Source: CAIRDP01 sp037134895
GTDB taxonomy: Bacteria > Bacteroidota > Bacteroidia > Bacteroidales > FEN-979
Direction of reading: 5' to 3'
DNA: 28,201 nt
NCBI GenBank assembly: GCA_037134895.1
Contig: JBAXLI010000052.1
Location: forward strand, 1-28,201
The notes beneath the pieces are model-generated. The model did not search any database and was not told the origin of the DNA. It saw only the letters and a program-made list of their open reading frames with translations. Numbering within the stretch: the first letter of the stretch is position 1; each line of letters begins with the position of its first letter. The position numbers and the translations under genes are program-made. Positions 16,177-23,641 of the stretch are shown in pieces.

Positions 16177-16218
16177 CCCTAATCCCTAATCCCTAATCCC
16201 TAATCCCTAACCCCTAAC
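16177..16218 (+). repeat. Heptanucleotide tandem array CCCTAA(T/C) x6
   Basis: Four copies of CCCTAAT and two of CCCTAAC, followed by CCCC, lie between the genes at 14801 and 16284. The opposite strand has seven runs of three or more G separated by four bases, able to form G-quadruplexes. The same heptamer recurs at the right edge (28147-28201), again with its C-rich strand reading towards the next gene. Such arrays change length by slippage. Confidence 0.9.
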
Positions 16219-16222
16219 CCCC

Positions 16223-16283
16223 AGCACCAAATCACAAATCACCAACAACTAATCACTAAAAACCAATTACTAAAACTAAAAGT
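16223..16283 (+). other. A/C-rich unstructured leader
   Basis: The 61 bases before the ATG at 16284 are nearly free of G and made of variants of AATCACNAA and AAAAACCAAT, like the leader at 3361-3407. There is no Shine-Dalgarno site. An open, A-rich leader is expected to favour initiation in Bacteroidota. Confidence 0.4.
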
Positions 16284-17270
16284 ATGAAAAAGCAATTTTT
16301 ACTTCTCACTCTGCTTGTTATAAGCGGACTGTCGGCTGCCTATGGCCAGCCAAATTGTACCCAGGGCCCGTTAGCACCTGCTGCAGGTAATCCTTATACC
16401 TACACGGTCACTGTCAATAACCCTCCGTTTAACGGCACTACCGGGCAATATACCTGGTATGTCACAACAAATGTGGATCTTCTTAATGCCACCGGTATTG
16501 TTCCCAACAACGGCGGAGAGATTATCGCAACGGGAACATATAATGCACCGGCGGCCGGACAAAACACTATCACGATCACCTGGACGTCCCAGGCTATTGT
16601 AAACGGTTTAACCAATCCATACTATCTTGTTATTAAATTTGCCGGGAGCAATTCAGGGGTCTGCGATGCCATGAACATGAAAGTATGGGAAGTGAAGCCC
16701 ATCAACAAGTTCCTGCTTGCAGTCAATGTGTTTAACGGTACCGACAAATACTGCGCCGCTCCTGTGAGCTCTGCAACCGTCACCCCGGGTGCAACACCAA
16801 CAGTTAACTACCAGTATGGCGTAAATACTCTTTATGCAAGGGTGACTCCAAAGAACTATACAGGCAACTGGACCCCCTCTTTCAAAATCGACGGACTGGA
16901 TGCTGTGCAGACTCTCTCGAGCGTTACCTGGAGTACCGACTCCCTGTTTACAACCTCACATACCACAACCATCTCGGGAACAACCGCCACCTCGACCGAC
17001 CCGCATGTTTCGGCATTTGACGGAAGTGCTAAGCTCTACCTGAAGATCGATGTCGACAACCACCATTTTGAAACACTGGCCGATCTTTCAATAACGATTG
17101 GTGTGGATGGCGTGATAAACGTTGGAGCTACAACACTCAACGACGTTATTTCTGAGACCGACTGTAACAACGAAGTCCCGTTCGGAAAGTCACTGCCTGT
17201 CATAATCAAGGCTCGCCCGACTGTTACTCCGGATCCGGCTACCGGTCCGTTCATCACAAAGAATCCCTGA
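16284..17270 (+). CDS. Secreted protein of unknown function in surface module 2
   Basis: 328 residues with a clear signal peptide (MKKQFLLLTLLVISGLSAAYG). The mature protein is Thr/Asn/Gly-rich and beta-strand-rich, with two halves. About 22-135 is an Ig/PKD-like domain (NPYTYTVTVNN...GQYTWYV...NTITITWTSQ). About 140-315 is a second beta-domain (KFLLAVNVFNGTDKYCAAPV... to EVPFGKSLPVIIKARP). Four cysteines are spread through it. No sorting domain or enzyme motif is seen. It ends in a Pro/Thr-rich tail (RPTVTPDPATGPFITKNP). The conserved order secreted protein, CHU_C protein, PorP/SprF suggests a structural partner of the CHU_C protein encoded 163 bases downstream. It lies behind a heptanucleotide array, so expression might vary with array length. 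Confidence 0.78.
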   Translation: MKKQFLLLTLLVISGLSAAYGQPNCTQGPLAPAAGNPYTYTVTVNNPPFNGTTGQYTWYVTTNVDLLNATGIVPNNGGEIIATGTYNAPAAGQNTITITWTSQAIVNGLTNPYYLVIKFAGSNSGVCDAMNMKVWEVKPINKFLLAVNVFNGTDKYCAAPVSSATVTPGATPTVNYQYGVNTLYARVTPKNYTGNWTPSFKIDGLDAVQTLSSVTWSTDSLFTTSHTTTISGTTATSTDPHVSAFDGSAKLYLKIDVDNHHFETLADLSITIGVDGVINVGATTLNDVISETDCNNEVPFGKSLPVIIKARPTVTPDPATGPFITKNP

Positions 17271-17324
17271 TCCCAGGCGGATTGGAGAGAAGTATTTGCT
17301 TAGTCATATTGCTGTCGCCTGATT

Positions 17325-17350
17325 GCCGGCCGGGAATATTCCCGGCCGGC
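17325..17350. repeat. 26-bp perfect GC-rich palindrome
   Basis: GCCGGCCGGGAAT followed directly by its exact reverse complement, in the 163-bp gap between the genes at 16284 and 17434. As RNA it is a very strong hairpin but it lacks a T-tract. It may attenuate transcription or protect the upstream message. As DNA it could be a protein-binding dyad. Confidence 0.6.
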
Positions 17351-17433
17351 ATATGGCGCATGACTTAACAGGTATGTGGATTACCCTGCAAAGGGACAGA
17401 TTGTAATATTGACACCATTGATCTTAAGTATCG

Positions 17434-18612
17434 ATGAGGTTTGTGACTATTGTAAGGATCTTATGGCTGCTCTGTTTTCTGGCTGTTCTGAAGGTTACTG
17501 ACATTACAGCCCAATCGGGCATCCAGGCAAGCGTGGGAGAAAATTATACTCTCTCGGTGATCCCTGTGCCCGGTGAAACCTACGAATGGACTATCTATTC
17601 AGACTATACACTCTCGGTTCAGGCTTCGCCGGATGAGGTGCTGTGGCATTCGTCCCGGGCCGGGCCGTTTGTAACAATTGAATGGAAGAAAAGCGGCACA
17701 TATTTCTTTACCGTTGCAGCAGTTGGTGTAAATGGGTGCATGAACATGAAGGTCGGGATGGTGCTCGTAAACCAGACAGCAGGAATGACCCCGGGGATAG
17801 CAATCGCTCCCGATAAAAACCCGGTTTGCGAAGGCACTATGGTCACGTTCACGGCGGCTGTAGCAAACCAGGGCCTGTATCCAATTTACCGCTGGCAGAA
17901 AAACGGGAAACTTGTCGGTATGAACAGCGCCAGGTTTTTCGACAATACGCTGAAAGCCGGCGACGTGATCACTTGCCAGCTGACTTCCAGCCTGAAGCTC
18001 GCAAATCCTGTAAATGTGCATTCCAACGAGGTCAGGATGACTGTTTATAAAACGGAGGCAGCCTTTGCAATTTCCGAAAATATATACCAGCGCAGCTGGC
18101 AGCTTCATTTTGTGAACCAATCAAAGGATGCAGATATCTGGAACTGGGACTTTGGTGACGGACAAACATCCGCCGAAGAAAACCCGGTTGTTAAGTATCA
18201 AACCGATGGGGCATTCCTGATCCGCCTTATCGCATCCAACCAGTACAATTGCTCCGATACTGCCTATTATCTCTATGAACTGCTCATAAAAGGACTCTAT
18301 ATCCCGAATGCATTTGCACCAACAACCAGTGTTTCCACCGCCAATGTGTTTAAACCGGCAGGAACCAACCTCAGGGAGTATAAAATCGAGGTTTTTGATT
18401 CATGGGGGCATCTGTTATGGGAGTCGGATAAGATCGATGAATCGGGAAAACCGGTTGAAGCCTGGGATGGCACCTGCAAAGGCAGCTTGATGCCACAGGG
18501 GACTTATATGTGGAAAGTGTACGCCGTGTTCAGGGACGGCACAATGTTTACAGGCTCCGATATCGGCCATGGCAAAGGTAAAACAATGGGTACTGTAACA
18601 TTGATCAGATGA
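17434..18612 (+). CDS. PKD-domain surface protein with T9SS type B (CHU_C) sorting domain
   Basis: 392 residues. Signal peptide (about 1-27, ending ITAQS). Two Ig-like regions follow (about 30-112 with YEWTIYSDYTLSV, and 118-210 with PVCEGTMVTFTAAV...YRWQKNGKLV). A PKD domain at about 213-288 carries the hallmark WNWDFGDGQTSAEENPVVKY. The CHU_C domain (about 292-392) has LYIPNAFAPT, YKIEVFDSWGHLLWES, AWDGTCKG and MPQGTYMWKVYAVF. The C-terminal domain directs export by the T9SS and surface anchoring. The protein is far smaller than the CHU_C protein at 5306 but has the same logic, and its PorP/SprF partner follows after 25 bases. Start at ATG 17434. Confidence 0.9.
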   Translation: MRFVTIVRILWLLCFLAVLKVTDITAQSGIQASVGENYTLSVIPVPGETYEWTIYSDYTLSVQASPDEVLWHSSRAGPFVTIEWKKSGTYFFTVAAVGVNGCMNMKVGMVLVNQTAGMTPGIAIAPDKNPVCEGTMVTFTAAVANQGLYPIYRWQKNGKLVGMNSARFFDNTLKAGDVITCQLTSSLKLANPVNVHSNEVRMTVYKTEAAFAISENIYQRSWQLHFVNQSKDADIWNWDFGDGQTSAEENPVVKYQTDGAFLIRLIASNQYNCSDTAYYLYELLIKGLYIPNAFAPTTSVSTANVFKPAGTNLREYKIEVFDSWGHLLWESDKIDESGKPVEAWDGTCKGSLMPQGTYMWKVYAVFRDGTMFTGSDIGHGKGKTMGTVTLIR

Positions 18613-18637
18613 TTTTTTATCAATAAAAACATGGAGT

Positions 18638-19735
18638 ATGAAAAGATTTTTATCAGTTCTGATGATTTTTTCAGCCGGCATGATATGCCGGCACGAAGCA
18701 TCCGGCCAGGACCCGAATTATTCGCAATGGCTGAATACTCCGGTCTACTACAACCCTGCATTCACAGGCCTGAATGCAGGCCTCAGGGCCAGGTTTTCGT
18801 TCCGGGACCAGTGGCCCAACCTTCCAGTCGATTACCGTACAATGTACTTTTCGACCGATCTTGGAGACCGCAGCCTGCCCGGGGCCGGAGGACTCGGGCT
18901 GATCATCAACTCAGACAACCAGTCATTCGGGTTCATTAAGAACCTTTCGGCATCTCTTACCATGTCGGCCAGGATTCCCATCAGCGCGAACATCACCAGC
19001 CAGGTTGGGATCAAAGCAGGTATAATGCAGAAATGTATGAACTGGGACGATTTTGTCTTCAGCGATCAGCTGAACGATAAATACGGTAATATTATCAGCA
19101 CCAACCTTCCTGCCCCTGATCAGCAAAAACGCCTGTTTCCTGATTTCGGAGTGGGAGGCATCCTGCAATTCGCATTTCTTGACGGGGTAATCGTGGGCAC
19201 TTCAGGTTTTGCAGTCGACCATGTGTTCGAACCGGATGAATCATTTTACAATGTTGAAAAATCTAAACTTCCCAGGAAATATGTTGGCCACTTCGATGTG
19301 ATCCTCACCCTTGGCGAAGAAGCCCCCGGACACGCACCTGTAAAGGGTTTTAACGACCCCCTCAGACTCAACCCCGGCTTGCTTTACCAGAACCAGAATA
19401 ACCTTGGTTCAATCCAGGTCGGCATGAATGCTCTTAAATATAACATTTACCTGGGATGCTACTACCAGTCAACGGCAATCAGTGACCATACTTCATCCCT
19501 GATGATCCTTGCAGGATACAGGTATATCATGAACGAAAATGCTACAATAAAATTCATGTACAGCTATGATCTGGAGATTGCCGGACATCTCGTTGGAACT
19601 GGTGGAGCTCATGAAATAGGCATCATCCTCGAATTCTCAAGACTGAGGTTGTTCGGGAAAAACCGTTACGAGGAATGCCCTGCTATAAGAACAAGGGAGA
19701 TCAATTTCAAACGGCTTGAATGCAGCACATTCTGA
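18638..19735 (+). CDS. PorP/SprF-family type IX secretion outer-membrane protein (second copy)
   Basis: 365 residues. A signal peptide (MKRFLSVLMIFSAGMICRHE, cut near ASGQ) is followed by DPNYSQWLNTPVYYNPAFTGLNAGLRARFSFRDQWP. This matches the family opening 'Q.P.FSQ.......NPA.TG......R..YR.QWP' better than the copy at 8861 does. The body has the family's repeated Gly/aromatic beta-strands and segments such as DFGVGGILQF and NPGLLYQNQNN, ending with a charged tail (RTREINFKRLECSTF). It is placed 25 bases after the CHU_C protein and is presumably its partner in export or attachment. It is clearly divergent from the copy at 8861, so the two modules are not a recent duplication. An 8-bp-arm hairpin (18674-18692) lies in the signal-peptide codons. 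Start at ATG 18638; the ATG at 18631 is out of frame. Confidence 0.93.
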   Translation: MKRFLSVLMIFSAGMICRHEASGQDPNYSQWLNTPVYYNPAFTGLNAGLRARFSFRDQWPNLPVDYRTMYFSTDLGDRSLPGAGGLGLIINSDNQSFGFIKNLSASLTMSARIPISANITSQVGIKAGIMQKCMNWDDFVFSDQLNDKYGNIISTNLPAPDQQKRLFPDFGVGGILQFAFLDGVIVGTSGFAVDHVFEPDESFYNVEKSKLPRKYVGHFDVILTLGEEAPGHAPVKGFNDPLRLNPGLLYQNQNNLGSIQVGMNALKYNIYLGCYYQSTAISDHTSSLMILAGYRYIMNENATIKFMYSYDLEIAGHLVGTGGAHEIGIILEFSRLRLFGKNRYEECPAIRTREINFKRLECSTF

Positions 19736-19772
19736 GGGGCGTTGTAAATTCCAAAATATGGCTCCAGGCAAA

Positions 19773-20702
19773 TCACCTTGTAAGTACGAGGATCATGTAC
19801 TTTTTCTCAGAAACAAATGCGGCTGCATCAAGTTTTGAGAATTCCTTCGTGAGCTTCTTTAAAAGCTTATCCCTTATTTCATGGGTCAGATGATGCAGCC
19901 AGCCAAATTTCACCTGTAATTTTTTTTCAAGGTAAAACAGCAAAGGATTTACGATGCGGGTTACATACATATTGACAAATTTCAATGTGGGCATTACATT
20001 AAGCGTAATGTCTTCTTTGTGAATGATAGTCCACCCGTTCTGGGCTGCCTTTTTTTCAAAGTCCTCAAGCCTGTTCTGGTTATTTTTTTCGGTAAGCGGA
20101 AGGATCGAAAAATAATCGCAAATGATCCACCTCCCCCCGGGCAGCATCAGCTCTTCAGCCTTTTCAAACGATGTCTCCATGTCGATATACTGAAACGATT
20201 CAGCATTCAGCAGGGTGCCGTATTTATGCTGACTGCTGAATTCCTCGAACCTGACATTGAATGATGTCAACGCGGGATACGTTTTTTTTACATATTCTAT
20301 CTGGCTGATGTTCGGGGAAAGGACCTCCACCGTACAACCATGTTTCGTCATGAGATTGGCAATGCCACCTATGCCGCAGCCTATATCCAGAACCGGCAGG
20401 GATTTATCCCTGATATGGCTGATGAGTCTCTCGGCATATCGGATCTGTGCATCCTCAACATTCCTGAACGAAAGATCCTCGGGCTTGACCTCCGGATCCT
20501 CAAAATAGCCGTAATGCAGCATGTCGTTCGAAAGCACTTCAGAATAGAGCTTCAGCTCCATATCATGACTTACCTTACAATATTTTTTTTGTTTGTGGTG
20601 GAAGTTTATGGCCCTGATTATCCTTAGTGGATTCAGGAGACTGAAAATGTAGGATACTGGTTTTTTGGATGATTTTCCATTGCTGGCTTGTGATCTCGGC
20701 AT
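19773..20702 (-). CDS. Class I SAM-dependent methyltransferase
   Basis: 309 residues. Motif I VLDIGCGIG at 104-112 is the glycine-rich SAM-binding loop. VEVLSPN (about 124-130) is the acidic/second strand region, and LLNAESFQYIDM and LPGGRWIICDYF fill later strands. The layout (SNDMLHYGYF.. before motif I, methyltransferase fold after) resembles the cyclopropane-synthase/UbiE/tocopherol-methyltransferase-like group that modifies lipids or quinones. The substrate is unknown. The first 45 residues are basic (RSQASNGKSSKKPV, HHKQKKYCK) and not part of the fold; translation could also begin at the Met at residue 48. It lies 134 bases downstream of the M13 peptidase on the same strand, with its own -7 element in the gap. 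Confidence 0.85.
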   Translation of the reverse strand: MPRSQASNGKSSKKPVSYIFSLLNPLRIIRAINFHHKQKKYCKVSHDMELKLYSEVLSNDMLHYGYFEDPEVKPEDLSFRNVEDAQIRYAERLISHIRDKSLPVLDIGCGIGGIANLMTKHGCTVEVLSPNISQIEYVKKTYPALTSFNVRFEEFSSQHKYGTLLNAESFQYIDMETSFEKAEELMLPGGRWIICDYFSILPLTEKNNQNRLEDFEKKAAQNGWTIIHKEDITLNVMPTLKFVNMYVTRIVNPLLFYLEKKLQVKFGWLHHLTHEIRDKLLKKLTKEFSKLDAAAFVSEKKYMILVLTR

Positions 20703-20756
20703 CGAAAGGTTTTTAATTCCTGGTCAGTTTTGAGTCTTTAAATCAATATTAGAAAT

Positions 20757-20764
20757 CAAAAATA
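20757..20764 (-). promoter_or_regulatory. -7 element (TATTTTTG) for the methyltransferase
   Basis: Reading the minus strand, TATTTTTG matches TAnnTTTG exactly, 55 bases before the ATG at 20702. No clear -33 TTTG is seen at the right spacing, so the support is the -7 element and its position alone. Confidence 0.4.
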
Positions 20765-20836
20765 AGGAAATAAACTTAATTTTCCCCGAAAAGCAGGGCA
20801 ATTATCTGAAATTCGCCCTCTTGAAAACAAGCCTGT

Positions 20837-22882
20837 CTACCAAATCTTTACCCTGAGACTATCGGGTCTCCACATTGCATCGCCCTGTTTTACATCAAAA
20901 GCAGTATAGAATTCAGGAATGTCAGAAAGCGGGCCTATCACCCTGAATTTTGCAGGTGAATGTTCGTCGCTTTTTACCTGGTTCGCAACTGCCTCAGGGC
21001 GCATATTAATCATCCATGCAAAAGCGTAAGCCAGGAAAAACCTCTGGTCGGGGCTGAGTCCGGCGATGACCTCTTTATTCTTGTACTGGGCTGTCTTTTT
21101 AAAAGCCTCATATCCCATAATCACGCCGGCAAGGTCGGCAATGTTCTCGCCCTGGGTGAGTTCACCGTTTATATGCAGACTGTCGACAGCAACATACTGG
21201 CTGAACTGTTCGACGATCAGTTTTGTCTTTGTAAAAAACCTCGCGCTGTCCTCTTTTGTCCACCAGTTTGAAAGGTTCCCAAATGCATCATACTTGCTTC
21301 CCTGGTCATCAAATCCATGTGTGATCTCATGCCCGAAAGTGGATCCTCCAATGATCGAATACAGGATAGCATCGTCGGCCATCACCCTCTCGTATCCGGG
21401 GACGATGATGTTACAGCCCGGGATCACGATCTCATTGTTCGAGGGATTGTAGTATGCATTGTAATTCTGGGGCTGCATTTCCCATTCAGTGCGGTCAACG
21501 GGCTTACCGAACTTCGAAACATTGTAATTTAAGTCCCACTGATTTGCGTTCATTCCGTTCTTAACATATGAAGAACGGCCAATTTCGAGAGAGGACATAT
21601 CCTTCCATTTATCAGGATAACCTACTTTGAGAATCACAGCGTCAAGTTTTTTCAGCGCCTTCTCCTTCGTTTCATTGCTCATCCAGTCCAGGTTCCTGAT
21701 CCTTGTGGCATACACCTCCTTGATGGCAGTACCTATTTCCAGCAGTTTTTCCTTTGTGCCTTTCGGGAGGTATTCGCTCACATAAACCTGCCCGATCAGT
21801 TCACCAAGCGAGCGGTCGGTTTGTTCGACAACCCTTTTCCATCTGGGTTTGGGCTCCTGTATCCCACGCAACACAGTGGAGTAAAAACTGAAATTCTCCA
21901 GGTAGGTTTTATCGTCGAGAAACCTGGCCAATCCATGTACCATATGATATTTAAGGTAGTTCTTCCAGCCCTGCAGGGGAAAAGATTTCAAACATCCGTT
22001 AGCGGCAACGAAAAACTCCGGCTGTGAAACAATTACCGTATCAATATTTCTCAGGCCGACCGACTGATTGAAGATACCCCAGTCAAAATCGGGCATCATG
22101 GCCTTCAGTTTAGTCAGGCTCATTTTATTGTAATTCTTCAGCGGATCGCGTGTATCTTCCCTCTTGCGTGAAGTTTTGGCTAAAGAAGTTTCAAGTTTCA
22201 TCACCTGCTCGCCGGCCTGCTTTGCTTCTGCTTCTGAATATCCCATCAGCCCGAACATATTACACAGATGGCTGCTGAACTTTTCACGTATCATTATTGC
22301 CCTGGCATCATTGTCAAAATAAAAGTTGCGGTCGGGAAGACTTAATCCGCCTTGTGCAATGATTAATGCATGTTTGCTGCTGATACGGTCATCCTGCCCT
22401 ACGTAAAAATTGAACAGGGGAGCACCTGACACAGCATGAATCAGCGCAACTTCCTTTGAAAGTCCTTTGGTATCTTTGATAGCATCAATCTGGTCGAGCT
22501 CAGGTTTCAGATCGGCAAGCCCTTTCTTGTTAAGGCTTACACTATCCATCCCGCTGAAGAAAAAATCACCGATCTTTTGCTTATTGCTCCCCTTGGGAGC
22601 ATCCTTCAGTGCTGCAGAAGATTCACAAATATTGCGTATCTGTGCATTAATGGTATCCTGGATCAGCTGCCAGAGCCCGTTTGACTGCTCGCTTGCAGGA
22701 ATGGGGTTTGCCTTGAACCATTTGCCGTTGGCGAATAAAAAGAAATCATTGCCGGGTTTTACTGTTGAGTCAATATGCGAGGCCATTGCATCAGGGCCCT
22801 GGTTCGTGACTTTACCGGGTTTACATAATGTAAATACCATTAGGATTGCCATAAGGGCCATCGTGAACATAATCTTTCTCAT
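20837..22882 (-). CDS. M13-family zinc metallopeptidase (neprilysin/PepO type)
   Basis: 681 residues from the ATG at 22882. Exported: an N-terminal hydrophobic signal (MRKIMFTMALMAILMVFTLC) with a possible lipid-attachment cysteine, though the Leu before Cys is atypical. VKPGNDFFLFANGKWF is the conserved N-terminal motif of the family. The zinc site is HEITH (about 518-522) with the third ligand in ENIADLAG (Glu at about 579), and NAYYNPSNNEIVIPG precedes it. The usual 'PA.ILQPPF' stretch reads PGCNIIVPGYE here. Length and the C-terminal RVKIW fit the family. It probably degrades peptides in the periplasm. A longer TTG start at 22924 would overlap the nitroreductase stop but spoils the signal peptide. 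It lies 38 bases after the nitroreductase gene, so the two are probably co-transcribed. Confidence 0.92.
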   Translation of the reverse strand: MRKIMFTMALMAILMVFTLCKPGKVTNQGPDAMASHIDSTVKPGNDFFLFANGKWFKANPIPASEQSNGLWQLIQDTINAQIRNICESSAALKDAPKGSNKQKIGDFFFSGMDSVSLNKKGLADLKPELDQIDAIKDTKGLSKEVALIHAVSGAPLFNFYVGQDDRISSKHALIIAQGGLSLPDRNFYFDNDARAIMIREKFSSHLCNMFGLMGYSEAEAKQAGEQVMKLETSLAKTSRKREDTRDPLKNYNKMSLTKLKAMMPDFDWGIFNQSVGLRNIDTVIVSQPEFFVAANGCLKSFPLQGWKNYLKYHMVHGLARFLDDKTYLENFSFYSTVLRGIQEPKPRWKRVVEQTDRSLGELIGQVYVSEYLPKGTKEKLLEIGTAIKEVYATRIRNLDWMSNETKEKALKKLDAVILKVGYPDKWKDMSSLEIGRSSYVKNGMNANQWDLNYNVSKFGKPVDRTEWEMQPQNYNAYYNPSNNEIVIPGCNIIVPGYERVMADDAILYSIIGGSTFGHEITHGFDDQGSKYDAFGNLSNWWTKEDSARFFTKTKLIVEQFSQYVAVDSLHINGELTQGENIADLAGVIMGYEAFKKTAQYKNKEVIAGLSPDQRFFLAYAFAWMINMRPEAVANQVKSDEHSPAKFRVIGPLSDIPEFYTAFDVKQGDAMWRPDSLRVKIW

Positions 22883-22920
22883 AAAAGCTATTTTGAACGT
22901 ATCAAAGGTCGGAAAAATTT

Positions 22921-23469
22921 TCAAAGTTTAGTCACCACTTCTTCAAGCGGTTTACGCTGCCGGGGAGAGGTTTGCCTTTTAAGGAGATCAGATGGTAAGT
23001 CTTCTTCCTTTCCCGGGGCTCCCACAGCAAACATTACCACAGGTTCGGTATCGCTGCCAAGTTGGGCAGCCTTACGAGCCATCTCCCTGTCAAACCCTCC
23101 CATCGGATGGGTCTTCAGCCCGTCAGCAGCCGCCTGTATCATAAGCATGGAATTGGCGAGCCCGGTATCATGCCAGGCATGCGAATTTGTGAATACTTTT
23201 TCCTTGTAAACATAAGTCATTTGGGCTGCCGACAGTATCAGGACCCCGGCATCCCTGGCCCAGCGCTGGTTTCCTTCATCAAGGCAATCATACAGGGCTT
23301 TAAAACCTTCGGTTCCCCGGATTCCGTAAAAATATCTCCAGGGTTGGTTGTTCCCGCCAGAAGGAGCGAGGATGGCCGCTTTAAAAATGTTAGTGATCTG
23401 CTCCTGTGTTACAGGCTCACCCGAAAAGGAGAGATGAGCCCTGCGGCTTACAATGGATTCAAGTATCAT
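22921..23469 (-). CDS. Nitroreductase-family flavoprotein
   Basis: 182 residues, cytoplasmic. It opens MILESIVSRRAHLSFSGEPV, the N-terminal 'I..RRS.R.F...PV' FMN-contact motif, followed by AAILAPSGGNNQPWRYF (the 'A..APSA.N.QPW.F' motif). HDTGLANSMLMIQAAADGLKTHPMGGFD matches 'D.G.A..N..L.A...GLG....GGF'. It would bind FMN and reduce nitro compounds, quinones or similar acceptors with NAD(P)H; the physiological substrate is unknown. Length is typical. ATG at 23467-23469. It is first in a minus-strand group ahead of the M13 peptidase. A perfect -7 element lies 53 bases upstream. Confidence 0.9.
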   Translation of the reverse strand: MILESIVSRRAHLSFSGEPVTQEQITNIFKAAILAPSGGNNQPWRYFYGIRGTEGFKALYDCLDEGNQRWARDAGVLILSAAQMTYVYKEKVFTNSHAWHDTGLANSMLMIQAAADGLKTHPMGGFDREMARKAAQLGSDTEPVVMFAVGAPGKEEDLPSDLLKRQTSPRQRKPLEEVVTKL

Positions 23470-23521
23470 ATGGTTCGAATTAAAATCCCCCGCTGAATAA
23501 TTTCAATGGTTTACTGCCACA

Positions 23522-23529
23522 CAAAGATA
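23522..23529 (-). promoter_or_regulatory. -7 element (TATCTTTG) for the nitroreductase
   Basis: Minus-strand TATCTTTG is an exact and typical Bacteroidota -7 element. The implied start of transcription is near 23516, giving a leader of about 47 bases. No TTTG is found at the -33 position. Confidence 0.5.
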
Positions 23530-23584
23530 CAAAACGAATATCCGCACTGTCTGCCGGATTATGTTAAAAAAATTATTTCAATTA

Positions 23585-23615
23585 TTTGGAAATAGTCTGA
23601 ATAGGTTTAAATTTG
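23585..23615 (+). promoter_or_regulatory. Full Bacteroidota promoter TTTG-N19-TAAATTTG
   Basis: TTTG at 23585-23588 is followed after exactly 19 bases by TAAATTTG at 23608-23615. Both elements are perfect matches to the housekeeping consensus. Transcription should begin near 23620, which rules out upstream in-frame initiators and fixes the lipoprotein start at ATG 23642. Confidence 0.8.
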
Positions 23616-23641
23616 CAGATCAAATTATAAAAAAAAACAAC

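Noticed and set aside
17325..17350. Palindrome as an intrinsic terminator
   Set aside because: No T-tract follows on either strand, and a same-strand module gene follows 84 bases later.
22820..22834. TTTACA-TAA-TGTAAA palindrome, like the phased operator half-sites
   Set aside because: Inside the M13 peptidase coding sequence, a single pair without 10-11 bp phasing; probably chance.
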